Shown here: positions 45,394-54,516 of the stretch, in pieces | How the letters are laid out: every line of letters starts with the position of its first letter | How positions within the stretch are numbered: the first letter of the stretch is position 1 | NCBI GenBank assembly: GCA_046347015.1 | Contig: JAXMHA010000011.1 | Span: 1 to 64,000, forward strand | Length of the DNA: 64,000 nucleotides | DNA from: Dokdonella_A sp046347015 | Lineage (GTDB): Bacteria > Pseudomonadota > Gammaproteobacteria > Xanthomonadales > Rhodanobacteraceae | Direction: 5' to 3' | Notes under the pieces: model-generated | The model's database searches: none | Told to the model about the DNA's origin: nothing | Seen by the model: the letters and a program-made list of their open reading frames with translations, nothing else | Made by a program: the position numbers and the translations under genes

Positions 45394-46755
45394 TCAGGAA
45401 TTGCCCGGAACGCGCAGAGTGTCGCCCGGACGCAGCCGATCCGGCTTCACGCCGGGGTTCAGGCGCTGCAACCGCGCGACCGGAACATGATAGCGCCGCG
45501 CGATGCCGCTCAGCGTGTCGCCACCGCGGATGACATGGGTCCGCGTGGCGGCATCCGACTTGCCGGGTGGTGAACCCGCCGCGGGGTCGGTGCCGGCATC
45601 GTCGGCTCCCGGCAGCAGCAGCATCTGGTCGCTGTCGAGCGACGCGTCGATGTCGAGGCCATTCGCCGTCGCCAGCAGTTCGGCCGGGAACCCGGTACTG
45701 GCCGCGGCCGCCGCAAGAGTGTCGGCATGGCGGATCCGCTGCAGGCGCCAGTCCGCCCACCACGCTTGCGGAATCTCCGCCGAATCGTCCTCGAACCGTT
45801 GCACGCGCGTGGCGGGCAGCCACAGTACCGGGGCATTCCCGCGCATCGCCATCGACCGCCATGCGGCGTTGTAGCGGCGCAGGGTGTCGATGTCGACGCC
45901 GGACAGTCGCGCGGCCAGGCGCAGGTCCATTGCTCCCGGAAGGGCGACTTTGACGAGGTGATCGTCATCGCTCGGCTCGGGCAGGCGGGTGTCGAAACGC
46001 CCGGGATCGGCAACGATGCAGGACAACGCCAGCAGCCTCGCGAAATGGTCGCGCGTGTTGAGGTCATGGTCGACCACGCGCGACTCCTTCGCATCCAGCG
46101 GGCCCGGTTCGCGGTCACCGAGCAGTTTCCGGGCCCGGTACTCGCCACCGTTGTAGGCCACGTCGGCCAAGCGCCAATCGCCGAATTGTTCGTGATAGCG
46201 CGCGATGAGGCCGAGGGCCGCCCTGGTCGACGCGCCCGGATCGAGGCGCTCGTCGTAGTCACGGGTCACGGTGGCGCCCGCCGCACGCGCCGTCGCGCCC
46301 ATCAACTGCCACATTCCCGCCGCATCGTCCCGGTGGCCGGGAAGGGGCCGATAGTCACTCTCGACGAAAGGCAGCATGGCGAACTCGCCGGGAAGGTCGA
46401 GGCGCACGATTTCGTCCGTGACCAGCAGCAGGAACGGCATCGCGTCGTCAAGGGTCGTCGCGAATCGTTGCGGAGAGGCGGTGTAGCGATGCGCCCATCG
46501 CAGCACCGATGGGCCGCCATTGCAGGGGTCGAACACGAAACGTTCGCGAAGGCGCGGCCACGGCGACTCCGGGTGGCTGCGTGGTTCGGTGATCGTGGTT
46601 GCCGGTGGGGCCGGTGGTTCCGGCGCTGCCGGCTGGGCCGTGGCCGGCACCTCCGGCGCCGGAGCCGGGAGCGGTTGCGTCGGCTGCAGCGCGCAGCCGG
46701 CCGACAGCATGGCGAGCAGCGCGGCGCCGAGCAGGCGTTGGCGCGGCGCCGTCAC
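45394..46755 (-). CDS. mltD: Membrane-bound lytic murein transglycosylase D
   Basis: 453 residues. A lipoprotein signal with the lipobox SAGC (Cys21), a Pro/Ala-rich linker, then the lysozyme-like SLT domain with the catalytic Glu in LPFVESDYRP, GMWQLM and ADVAYNGGE. One convincing LysM repeat lies at the very end (THVIRGGDTLSGIARRYHVPVARLQRLNPG, read in two parts as HVIRGGDTLSGIARRYHVP and VARLQRLNPG). The enzyme cuts peptidoglycan glycan strands at the outer membrane. The start codon overlaps the gloB stop, so the two are co-translated as in E. coli, where the order is also gloB-mltD. Confidence 0.93.
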   Translation of the reverse strand: MTAPRQRLLGAALLAMLSAGCALQPTQPLPAPAPEVPATAQPAAPEPPAPPATTITEPRSHPESPWPRLRERFVFDPCNGGPSVLRWAHRYTASPQRFATTLDDAMPFLLLVTDEIVRLDLPGEFAMLPFVESDYRPLPGHRDDAAGMWQLMGATARAAGATVTRDYDERLDPGASTRAALGLIARYHEQFGDWRLADVAYNGGEYRARKLLGDREPGPLDAKESRVVDHDLNTRDHFARLLALSCIVADPGRFDTRLPEPSDDDHLVKVALPGAMDLRLAARLSGVDIDTLRRYNAAWRSMAMRGNAPVLWLPATRVQRFEDDSAEIPQAWWADWRLQRIRHADTLAAAAASTGFPAELLATANGLDIDASLDSDQMLLLPGADDAGTDPAAGSPPGKSDAATRTHVIRGGDTLSGIARRYHVPVARLQRLNPGVKPDRLRPGDTLRVPGNS

Positions 46756-47531
46756 GACGGCGGCGCCCGGAACTGGTCCTTCCGCCGCCGCAGTTCGGCA
46801 AAGCGGGACGTGCGTCCACCCGGCATTCCCGGCGCCGAGCGGATTTCATCGGCATCGACGCGCAGGAATGGATTGCACGCCAACTCGCTCGCCAGCCGGA
46901 CGGGCAGCGTTGGCTGGCCGGCATCGCGGCTTCGACGGGCTTCCTTCGCGCGCTCCCGGAGAGCTTCGTTTCCCGGTTCGACCGTCAACGCAAATGCACA
47001 GTTGGCGAGGGTGTACTCGTGGCCGCAACAGACCCGGGTTTCGGCCGGCAGCTCCGCGAGCCGGTCGAGGGACGCCAGCATTTGCGCCGCGTCGCCCTCG
47101 AACATCCGCCCGCAGCCGACGCTGAACAGCGTGTCGCCGCAGAAGAGGAAGCCATGGCCATGGTAGGCGACGTGGCTCGACGTGTGTCCGGGCACGGCGA
47201 TGACGTCGAAGCCAATCCGGGGCGCATCGAGTTCCACGCGCTCGCCATCGCCAACCCGGCACGTCGCAGCCGGAATGCGATCATCATCCGGCGCAAGGAC
47301 CGGGATCCGGCCATGATCGGACAATTCGGCGGCACCGCCACTGTGGTCGGCATGGTGATGCGTCACCAGGATCGCACGCAGCCGCCAGCCTTCCTTGTCG
47401 AGCCGTGTCTTCACTGGCCGCGCGTCACCCGGATCGACCGCGACCGCATCGCCGGCTTCGTCCGCAAGCACCCAGATGTAGTTGTCGGCGAAGGCGGGCA
47501 CGGCGCGGAGTTCGAGGGCAGGGGCAGGCAT
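46752..47531 (-). CDS. gloB: Hydroxyacylglutathione hydrolase (glyoxalase II)
   Basis: 259 residues from ATG 47531. The binuclear metal site is complete: THHHADHSGG, the His in VPGHTSSHVAYH, the bridging Asp in FCGDTLFSVGCGR, and the last His in CCGHEYTLAN. The C-terminal glutathione-binding part carries the Arg/Lys residues (PFLRVD, RRRKDQFR). It hydrolyses S-D-lactoylglutathione in the methylglyoxal detoxification pathway. It is divergent from the methyltransferase gene and overlaps mltD by 4 bp. Confidence 0.96.
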   Translation of the reverse strand: MPAPALELRAVPAFADNYIWVLADEAGDAVAVDPGDARPVKTRLDKEGWRLRAILVTHHHADHSGGAAELSDHGRIPVLAPDDDRIPAATCRVGDGERVELDAPRIGFDVIAVPGHTSSHVAYHGHGFLFCGDTLFSVGCGRMFEGDAAQMLASLDRLAELPAETRVCCGHEYTLANCAFALTVEPGNEALRERAKEARRSRDAGQPTLPVRLASELACNPFLRVDADEIRSAPGMPGGRTSRFAELRRRKDQFRAPPS

Positions 47532-47741
47532 GAGGCGCGGACTATAGCCAGCAACCGCCGTCGCGAACGTTAAACCGGCATTATGCGAAGCTGCTGTTTG
47601 CCTCGGCGCCGCGGATCCGGCCCAAGCGAGCGGTGGGTCGTCGTGGAACGGCGGTGGTCGGAAACGCCTTGACCCGGGATCCGGTGTCATCGCGCGAAGG
47701 CGCTGTTAGACTTCCCGCGCTTGGGGCCTGCGGGTCCGCGC

Positions 47742-48452
47742 ATGAGTGAAGTTTCGACCAAGCTGTTTCGCACCCCGGAACTGCTCGCACTGCAGCGCGA
47801 GGAGCAGGCCATCGTGTCCGCCCATGCCACCCGCCAGCCAGCGGGGCGAGGCCTGCTGCTGCGCGTCGATGGCGACGACGGCCAGCCGGTGCCGGACCTG
47901 GGCGGGCTTGCAGCCGTCATTGCCCACGTCGACGGGACCCGGATCGGCGGAGACGTCGTTTGCCGGCCGGACATGCTGCCTTGGGAGGACGACGCGTTCC
48001 AGCTCGTTGCCGTGCTGCACGCAGGCGACGTACTGCCCGACCGCCGGGAGGTGCTCGACGAGCTGGTCCGCATCGTCGCACCCGGCGGGTTGCTGATCTG
48101 GTTCGGGTTCAACGCATGGAGTCCGTGGATGATCTGGCTGGGATGGCAAACCCGTGGCAGCGGCTGCGTTCCACACCCGCAGTCCGCCGACTCGATGCTG
48201 CGCCGGCTGCTCCGCCAGCGCCTCACCCCGGTCGGCACCGAATACCTCGGTGGCTGCTGGCCACGCGCCCACGGGGAGGAGCGATACCGCCGCGGCGCGT
48301 CGGCCGCGTTGGCGCGCCTGTACGGCGCCTATGGGTTCATCGTCCGCAAGCAGCGGGCCATGCTGATCACGCTACCCGTCCGACGGGCCCCACAGGCGGT
48401 CGTGATCCAACCCCATCTCGCGATGTCGAGCCAGCGGGTCCGTGCCGGTTGA
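47742..48452 (+). CDS. YafS-like class I SAM methyltransferase, degenerate
   Basis: 236 residues from ATG 47742. The late part of a class I methyltransferase fold is recognisable (MLPWEDDAFQLVAVLHAGDVLPDRREVLDELVRIVAPGGLLIWFGFN, i.e. motifs II-IV, seen here in short runs such as LPWEDDAFQL and VAPGGLLIWFG). The glycine-rich SAM loop, normally vLeiGcGtG, is replaced by LLLRVDGDDG, so cofactor binding is uncertain. It lies between divergent gloB and rnhA, exactly where E. coli has yafS. Its stop overlaps the rnhA start as TGATG. Substrate unknown. Confidence 0.8.
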   Translation: MSEVSTKLFRTPELLALQREEQAIVSAHATRQPAGRGLLLRVDGDDGQPVPDLGGLAAVIAHVDGTRIGGDVVCRPDMLPWEDDAFQLVAVLHAGDVLPDRREVLDELVRIVAPGGLLIWFGFNAWSPWMIWLGWQTRGSGCVPHPQSADSMLRRLLRQRLTPVGTEYLGGCWPRAHGEERYRRGASAALARLYGAYGFIVRKQRAMLITLPVRRAPQAVVIQPHLAMSSQRVRAG

Positions 48453-48922
48453 TGGCACGCGCCGGGGACACGGTCGAGCTGTTCACCGATGGCGCCTGCC
48501 TCGGCAATCCGGGGCCCGGCGGCTGGGCGGCGTTGCTGCGCAGCGGCCGGCACGAGCGGCAAATGAGCGGGGGAGAACCGCAGACGACCAACAACCGGAT
48601 GGAGCTGATGGCCGCAATATCCGCGCTCGAAGTCCTGAAGCGTCCGTGTTCGGTTTCCCTCACCACCGATTCGCAGTACGTCAAGCGCGGCGTCGAGGAA
48701 TGGCTTTCGCGCTGGCGCGCCAATGGCTGGCGAACGGCTGATCGCAAGCCGGTCAAGAATCGCGATCTCTGGGAACGGCTCGATTCTGCGCTCGAACGCC
48801 ACGACGTCCGCTGGCACTGGGTCAAGGGACACAATGGCCACGTCGAGAACGAGCGCGTCGACGAGCTGGCGCGTGCGGCGGCCGAAGCGGCGCGGTCCGA
48901 GCCCGGAGCGTTCGCGCCATGA
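48452..48922 (+). CDS. rnhA: Ribonuclease HI
   Basis: 156 residues. The carboxylate site is complete: Asp13 in FTDGACLGNPGPGG, Glu51 in NRMELMAAI, Asp73 in TTDSQYV, and the last Asp in ENERVDELAR, with the catalytic-loop His in WVKGHNGH. It removes RNA from RNA-DNA hybrids. Start and stop both overlap neighbours (TGATG with the methyltransferase, ATGA with dnaQ), a tightly coupled trio. The long frame upstream of 48452 is a shadow. Confidence 0.97.
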   Translation: MARAGDTVELFTDGACLGNPGPGGWAALLRSGRHERQMSGGEPQTTNNRMELMAAISALEVLKRPCSVSLTTDSQYVKRGVEEWLSRWRANGWRTADRKPVKNRDLWERLDSALERHDVRWHWVKGHNGHVENERVDELARAAAEAARSEPGAFAP

Positions 48923-49656
48923 GGCAAGTGGTGCTCGACACGGAAACCACCGGCCTCGAGGTCGAGCGCGGACACCGGTTGATCGAAATCGGCTGCGTCG
49001 AGCTGTGCGAGCGCGGCATCACGGGCAACACCTTCCACACCTACGTCAATCCGGGGCGCCCGATCGACGAAGGGGCCCGGGCGATCACCGGCATCAGCGA
49101 TGAGTTCCTGCTCGACAAACCCCGTTTCGCGGACATCGCGGAGCGGTTCGTCGCGTTCATCGATGGCGCAGAGATCATCGCGCACAACGCAGAGTTCGAT
49201 GTCGGGTTCATCGACGCGGAATTCGCCCTCGCGAACGCCGCGTACGGGCGCATCGAAGACCACGCCACGGTGCTCGATACGCTGGCGTTGGCCCGTGAAA
49301 AGTATCCGGGCCAGCCCAACAGCCTCAATGCACTGTGCCGCCGGCTCGGCGTCGACAACAGCCAGCGGGAGCTGCATGGCGCGCTGCTGGACGCGCAGTT
49401 GCTCGCGGAAGTCTATCTCGCGATGACCGCCGGGCAGGGAAGCCTCGCCTTCGCGGATTCGCAGGGGAGTGGGAGCACCACGGCCCGCCGTCCCGCCAGC
49501 GTCGTGGCGTCCCGCCCCCTCGTCGTTCGAGCGTCCGCGGCCGAACATGCGGCGCATGAGCAGCGCCTGCGCGCGATCCAGCAGGTGTCCGGAGGTCAAT
49601 GTGTCTGGACGCGGCTGGGCCTGGATGGAGCGGGGGACGATGCGGGGACCGCCTGA
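48919..49656 (+). CDS. dnaQ: DNA polymerase III subunit epsilon (3'-5' exonuclease)
   Basis: 245 residues. DEDDh exonuclease motifs: Asp7 and Glu9 in LDTETTG, then AHNAEFDVGF, and HGALLDAQLLAEVY with the catalytic His and Asp. After the exonuclease domain (to about 175) comes a flexible linker and a C-terminal part that in E. coli contacts the alpha subunit; it is rich in Ala, Ser and Arg here. The protein proofreads during replication. rnhA-dnaQ adjacency is conserved, though in E. coli the two are divergent rather than overlapping. Confidence 0.96.
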   Translation: MRQVVLDTETTGLEVERGHRLIEIGCVELCERGITGNTFHTYVNPGRPIDEGARAITGISDEFLLDKPRFADIAERFVAFIDGAEIIAHNAEFDVGFIDAEFALANAAYGRIEDHATVLDTLALAREKYPGQPNSLNALCRRLGVDNSQRELHGALLDAQLLAEVYLAMTAGQGSLAFADSQGSGSTTARRPASVVASRPLVVRASAAEHAAHEQRLRAIQQVSGGQCVWTRLGLDGAGDDAGTA

Positions 49657-49670
49657 GCGGCGGCAACACG

Positions 49671-50375
49671 TCAGTTCGCGCGAACCAGGATCGCCGTGAT
49701 GTTGTCCGAGCCGCCGCCATCGAGCGCGGCGATGATGAGGTGGTCGACGCACTCCTGCGCGGCGAGGTCCTTGCGTGACAGCACGGCCGCGATCTCGCGG
49801 TCGCTGACCTCTTCCGTCAGTCCGTCGCTGCACAGCAGAAGCTGCATGCCCGGCGCGAGTTCACCTCGCACCGTTTCGACCCGCAACGCGCGTGGGTCGG
49901 TGACACCGAGCGCTTGCGTGACGACGTTGCGATGGGGATGGGTGCGTGCCTGTTCGGTTGTGATGGCGCCTTGCGCAATCAGCTCCTGCACGTAGGAGTG
50001 GTCCTGAGAAAGTTGCCGCAAGCCGTTGTCCCACAAGTAGGCTCGGCTGTCGCCGACCCATGCCACCTCGTAGGTTCCACCACCGTTGAGTTTCAGCGCC
50101 GCGATCGTCGTGCCCATGGGCAGCGCTTCGCTGTTGCGGTCCGAGTGCCGGATGATTTCCTCGTCGGCCAACTGCACCGCCTGCACCAGCGGGGTGCCCT
50201 TGCCGACCTCGCGCACGATCGTGTCACGCGCGAGCGCACTCGCCACCTCGCCGTGTTCGTGGCCACCCATGCCGTCGGCCACCAGCCAGAGGCCAAGGTC
50301 CGAATCGGCGTAATAAGTGTCCTCGTTGTGTTCTCGGCGCAAACCGACGTGCGTGCTATGGCCGAATTCGATCAT
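49671..50375 (-). CDS. PP2C family protein-serine/threonine phosphatase
   Basis: 234 residues from ATG 50375. Metal-binding and catalytic motifs of PP2C (PPM) enzymes are present: RREHNEDTYY, VADGMGGHEHGE, VGDSRAYLW, LLCSDGLTEEV and GGSDNITAIL. Bacterial members of this compact type often reverse a Hanks-type kinase and report on type VI secretion or cell-envelope systems, but no kinase or FHA gene is adjacent. The gene is convergent with dnaQ. A tiny upstream ORF on the same strand (50567-50737) may share its transcript. Confidence 0.92.
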   Translation of the reverse strand: MIEFGHSTHVGLRREHNEDTYYADSDLGLWLVADGMGGHEHGEVASALARDTIVREVGKGTPLVQAVQLADEEIIRHSDRNSEALPMGTTIAALKLNGGGTYEVAWVGDSRAYLWDNGLRQLSQDHSYVQELIAQGAITTEQARTHPHRNVVTQALGVTDPRALRVETVRGELAPGMQLLLCSDGLTEEVSDREIAAVLSRKDLAAQECVDHLIIAALDGGGSDNITAILVRAN

Positions 50376-50566
50376 CACGTGGAGTCCGGGAGTACGGGCA
50401 CGGCTGGTCGTTCCGGGACGTGACGCGGTGCCGTCCCCGCTAGCATGCCGCGCGCTTCCGGTCGGTGGCAAGTGACAACTGGTGACGCCGCTTGCCGGCA
50501 CGGTACGACCGGCAGCGTGGCGTTGGCGAACTGCGGCCCGCGCCGCCGCAAGGCAGGCGGGGTGCG

Positions 50567-50737
50567 TCAGTCGGTGGAATCCCCCGATGTTCCCGGAGCC
50601 GCCCTCTGGCGCAAGGCCGATTCCTGCTGCAATCCTTCCAGGGCTTGGCGCTGCAGGCGTTCCAGCGCCTTCAGGAAGATGTCGGAACCAACTTCCATCT
50701 GGTCCAGGCCGAAACGCTTCAAAATCGTATTGTCCAC
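50567..50737 (-). CDS. Small hypothetical protein (56 aa)
   Basis: A GTG start at 50737 preceded by AAGGGGGAGA with 5 bp spacing is the main support. The protein (VDNTILKRFGLDQMEVGSD and a helix FLKALERLQRQALEGLQQES) is short, amphipathic and charged, with a Gly/Ser/Thr tail. No family is recognised. It lies upstream of the PP2C gene on the same strand with 191 bp between them, and downstream of tRNA-Pro. It could be a small regulatory or scaffolding helix, but coding status rests only on the ribosome site and the helical pattern. Confidence 0.5.
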   Translation of the reverse strand: MDNTILKRFGLDQMEVGSDIFLKALERLQRQALEGLQQESALRQRAAPGTSGDSTD

Positions 50738-50984
50738 GGTCTCCCCCTTCGATCGACTTGCCGGATGGCGAGATGCCGCCGCGCTGCCCCTGGCAGCAGC
50801 GGCTCGAAGCAGGTGAAGCAAATTCCGTGCCGCCTGCTGGTTTCGAGACGGCAAGTGCCTGCGATCCGATGCATCGGCTCGGGCCGCGCCGCTTGCCCGG
50901 GATCTCGGTTCGTCGGGGCGGGATGAATACCCGGGAATCGTTCGTCGACCGAAGGTCGGCGTCGGCTCGGGAGGAGTGCGCGAT

Positions 50985-51061
50985 TGGTCGGGGTGACAGG
51001 ATTCGAACCTGCGACTTCTACGTCCCGAACGTAGCGCTCTACCAGGCTGAGCTACACCCCG
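50985..51061 (-). tRNA. tRNA-Pro (CGG)
   Basis: 77 nt on the minus strand, acceptor CGGGGTG/CACCCCG, anticodon stem CTACG/CGTAG with loop TTCGGGA (CGG), T-loop TTCGAAT, encoded CCA. Divergent from hisS. Confidence 0.96.
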
Positions 51062-51176
51062 ACGAGGGTTGCGGACGTGATTGGTCCGCGGCGGGCCGCG
51101 AATGATAGCCGTGGCGCGGCGGGTCGCGCAAGCGACGGCGGCGCGGGCTCTGCTAGGCTTTCGCCTTTTGGCTGGG

Positions 51177-52574
51177 ATGGAAATGCCGCTGACGTCACCC
51201 CGCACGATGCCCGGAGTGCTGGAACTGCTGCCGCGCGAGCAGTCCGCATTCCAGCGCATGATCGACACGATCCGGACGAGCTTCGAGTGTTACGGATTCG
51301 TGCCGGTCGCGACGCCGGCGATCGAGTTCGCGGACGTGTTGCTGACGAAAAGCGGCGGCGAAACCGAGCGCCAGGTGTATTTCGTGCAGCCGACCGGCGC
51401 CCTCGAGCGGAGCGAGAAGCCCGAACTCGCGTTGCGCTTCGACCTGACGGTTCCGCTCGCACGGTATGTCGCCGAGCACGAACGTGAACTTGCGTTTCCG
51501 TTCCGTCGCTACCAGATGCAGCCGGTCTGGCGCGGCGAGCGTGCGCAGCGCGGTCGTTTCCGCGAATTCTGGCAGTGCGACATCGACGTGATCGGCAAGG
51601 ACACGCTGTCGCTGGCCCACGATGCGGAGTTGCCGGCGGCGATCCACGACGTGTTCAGCCGCCTCGGCATCGGCGCCTTCACGATCTGGCTCAACAACCG
51701 CAAGCTGATGCGCGGATTCCTCGAAGGCGCCGGCGTCGACGACGTCGAGCGTCAGGCACTCGTCCTGCGGGAGGTCGACAAGCTCGACAAGCAGGGCATC
51801 GACAAGGTGCGCGAGACGCTGGTTGGTCCGGCGGTCGGCATGGATGCTGGCGCGGTCGAACGGGTCCTCGGCTTCGTGCAGGTGCGATCCGGCTCGCTCG
51901 AAGACGCGCAGGCGAAGCTCGACTCGCTCGGATCCGGGAGCGCGCTGTTCCGTGAAGGCCGTGACGAGTTGCAACACGTGTTGCAGCGGGTCGCTGATTT
52001 CGGCGTGCCGGAATCGGCGTTCGCGTTGAATCTCTCGATCGCCCGGGGACTCGATTACTACACCGGTACGGTCTACGAGACGACCCTCAACGAGCACCCC
52101 GGCATCGGGTCGATCTGTTCGGGAGGGCGCTACGATGATCTCGCCAGCCAATACACGAAATCGAAGTTGCCGGGAGTCGGGATTTCCATCGGCTTGACCC
52201 GGCTGTTCTGGCAATTGCGCGAGGCGGGGCTGTTGGCCGGTGCACCGGGTGCGGTTGCCGTTCTCGTCACCCGGATGGACGAGGTCCCGCTGGCCGGGAG
52301 CATCGCGTTGGCCACGCTGCTGCGGCGCGCTGGAATCTCGGCGGAGGTGGCCCTCGAGGGTGGCAAGCTCGGCCGCCAGTTGAAGTACGCCGACCGTGCG
52401 GGCATCCGCTACGCGTTGGTGGTGGGCGGGGACGAACATGCGCGGGGCGTCGTCGCGGTGAAGGATCTGTTGCGGGGTGAACAATACGAAATGGCAAGGA
52501 ACGACGTTGCCGTGTTTCTCGGGAATGCATTGGCGGGCCAACCGGCCACAGGCGGGAATCGGGAGCGCACGTGA
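51177..52574 (+). CDS. hisS: Histidyl-tRNA synthetase
   Basis: 465 residues from ATG 51177 (an ATG two codons later is equally placed behind GGGATGGA). Class II motifs are clear: motif 2 FRRYQMQPVWRGERAQRGRFREFWQ (read as RYQMQPVWRGE and GRFREFWQCD), the HisA motif GLDYYTGTVYE, and motif 3 GVGISIGLTRLF. LALRFDLTVPLARYVAEH binds histidine and ATP. A C-terminal anticodon-binding domain follows from about 370. The enzyme charges tRNA-His, whose gene is in the 34-35 kb cluster. Its stop overlaps the GTG start of hutH. Confidence 0.95.
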   Translation: MEMPLTSPRTMPGVLELLPREQSAFQRMIDTIRTSFECYGFVPVATPAIEFADVLLTKSGGETERQVYFVQPTGALERSEKPELALRFDLTVPLARYVAEHERELAFPFRRYQMQPVWRGERAQRGRFREFWQCDIDVIGKDTLSLAHDAELPAAIHDVFSRLGIGAFTIWLNNRKLMRGFLEGAGVDDVERQALVLREVDKLDKQGIDKVRETLVGPAVGMDAGAVERVLGFVQVRSGSLEDAQAKLDSLGSGSALFREGRDELQHVLQRVADFGVPESAFALNLSIARGLDYYTGTVYETTLNEHPGIGSICSGGRYDDLASQYTKSKLPGVGISIGLTRLFWQLREAGLLAGAPGAVAVLVTRMDEVPLAGSIALATLLRRAGISAEVALEGGKLGRQLKYADRAGIRYALVVGGDEHARGVVAVKDLLRGEQYEMARNDVAVFLGNALAGQPATGGNRERT

Positions 52575-54490
52575 GCGACACTGGTGCCGCTTCGACGCGC
52601 GAAGAAATCCTGCTGGATGGCGTTCACCTCGAGCGTGCGCAGGTTGCCGCGATCGCGCGCGGCCAGGCCCGCGTCGCGCTGGACGAGGGCGCGCTGGAAC
52701 GGGTCCGCAGAGCCGCGGACTTCCTTGCCGGCAGGGTCGACTGCGGTGAACCCATCTATGGCGTCACGACCGGCTTCGGCAGCAACGCCGACAAGCTCCT
52801 CGGTGCGCACCGGGTGCGGGATGAATTGGCCGAAGGAAGGCGGCAGGGGGGCGGAAGCACCCTCGCCGAAGAGCTGCAGCACAACCTCATCGTCAGCCAC
52901 GCGGTCTGCGTCGGCGAACCACTGGCGCCGGACGTGGTGCGGGCGATGCTCGCAATCCGCATCAACACGCTGCTACGGGGCCATTCCGGGATCCGCGTCG
53001 CAACCTTGCAGGCGCTGGCGGAATTGCTGAACCGGGGCGTGGTTCCGGTGGTGCCGCGCATGGGTTCCGTCGGTGCCAGCGGCGACCTCGCGCCGCTGTC
53101 GCACCTCGCGCTCGTGCTGCTCGGCGGTGGCGAGGCGTTCGTCGGCGAACGGCGCCTGCCGGGTGGAGAGGCATTGCGGGAGGCTGGGCTCGAGCCAGTC
53201 CGGTTGTCCTACAAGGAAGGTCTTGCGCTCAACAACGGCACCGCGCAGATGCTGGCCTGCGCGGTGCTTGCGCTCGATGAACTCGAATACCTGCTCGGCG
53301 TCGCCGACCTCGCGGCTGCGATGACGCTGGATGCGTTCGCCGGACGGGGCGGCGCACTGCGGGAAGACGTCCATGCACTGCGCCCGCATCCCGGCCAGGT
53401 CGCTGCGGCCGCTCACGTCCGGGATTTGCTGCGCGGATCGACGCTGGTCGACATTCCCTACCATCTCGTGCCGCGTTTCCGGCCGTGGACGGCAGGTTCG
53501 TGGACGAACCCCGAAGATCGCGCATTGCCGTTCGACCTCGACTGGGACTGGGTACCGTCCAACCAGCGCCATGGCCGCGAAGCGTTCTATACGCGCTTCC
53601 TGCCGTTCCGCGGCGGCAAGAAGCACCAGCCGCAGGATGCCTATTGCCTGCGCTGCATGCCGCAGGTGCACGGCGCCGTCCGCGATGCGTGGATGCAGGC
53701 CTGCCGCGTGATCGACATCGAGCTCAACGCGGTGACGGACAACCCGCTGGTGTTCCCGGACCACGCCAATGCGGCGCACGTCGACGACCAGGTCGTCTCG
53801 GCCGGGCACTTCCATGGGATGCCGATCGCGCTCGCGATGAGCTACGTCAAGGCCGCGATCCCGGTTCTGGCGTCGATCTCGGAGCGCCGCCTCAACAAGC
53901 TGGTCGACCCGGCGACGAACGACGGGCTGCCCGCGTTCCTGACCGGCAACGAGGACGGCACGGACTCCGGCTGCATGATCGTGCAGTACACCGCGGCCGC
54001 ACTGGTCAATGACCTGGCGACGCGCGCGCATCCGGCGACAGTGTATTCGATACCAACCAGCGCCAATGCCGAGGACCATGTGTCGATGGGCGCCAACGAA
54101 GCGCGGCACGTGCTCGACATGACGGCCGACCTTGGGCGCGTGGTCGGGCTCGAGCTGCTGGTCGCAGCGCAGGCGCTCGACTACCGCCTCGACATGCTGA
54201 ACGCCGCGCGACGGGTTGCGGCGCGCGGGGACTGGCATGCGCTGGCCGGGAAAGTGGCCAACGCGCCGCGGAGCGATGACGCGCAATTCGCGGCATTCGA
54301 ACGCGAAGCCAAGGCACTGACGAAGCAGCTTGCCGGCGCGGCGGAGTTCCGCCCGGGGACCGCCGTGCGCGCGGCCCACGCACGGCTGCGCGAGTCGATC
54401 GAGTTCCTGCGCCGCGATCGGCCGATGGACGCCGATGTCGCCGCCGCGTGCGAACTGGTGCGCACGCGGCAATTCGCGACCGGGAGTTGA
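52571..54490 (+). CDS. hutH: Histidine ammonia-lyase with an internal insertion
   Basis: 639 residues against about 510 for common HutH. The MIO prosthetic group forms from Ala169-Ser170-Gly171 in GASGDLAPLSHLAL. Tyr63 in YGVTTGFG, His110 in LIVSHAV, and the EDHVSMG motif match residues that favour histidine over phenylalanine. Between DLLRGS (to 290) and QDAYCLRC (355-362) there is an added block of about 60 residues rich in Trp, Pro and Arg (IPYHLVPRFRPWTAGSW and further); the C-terminus is also longer. The GTG start overlaps the hisS stop (GTGA). The enzyme turns histidine into urocanate; no hutU, hutI or hutG gene is near, so the pathway must continue elsewhere or the product differs. Confidence 0.88.
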   Translation: MSDTGAASTREEILLDGVHLERAQVAAIARGQARVALDEGALERVRRAADFLAGRVDCGEPIYGVTTGFGSNADKLLGAHRVRDELAEGRRQGGGSTLAEELQHNLIVSHAVCVGEPLAPDVVRAMLAIRINTLLRGHSGIRVATLQALAELLNRGVVPVVPRMGSVGASGDLAPLSHLALVLLGGGEAFVGERRLPGGEALREAGLEPVRLSYKEGLALNNGTAQMLACAVLALDELEYLLGVADLAAAMTLDAFAGRGGALREDVHALRPHPGQVAAAAHVRDLLRGSTLVDIPYHLVPRFRPWTAGSWTNPEDRALPFDLDWDWVPSNQRHGREAFYTRFLPFRGGKKHQPQDAYCLRCMPQVHGAVRDAWMQACRVIDIELNAVTDNPLVFPDHANAAHVDDQVVSAGHFHGMPIALAMSYVKAAIPVLASISERRLNKLVDPATNDGLPAFLTGNEDGTDSGCMIVQYTAAALVNDLATRAHPATVYSIPTSANAEDHVSMGANEARHVLDMTADLGRVVGLELLVAAQALDYRLDMLNAARRVAARGDWHALAGKVANAPRSDDAQFAAFEREAKALTKQLAGAAEFRPGTAVRAAHARLRESIEFLRRDRPMDADVAAACELVRTRQFATGS

Positions 54491-54516
54491 AATCCGGCGC
54501 GTCTCGGCCGGCTCAC

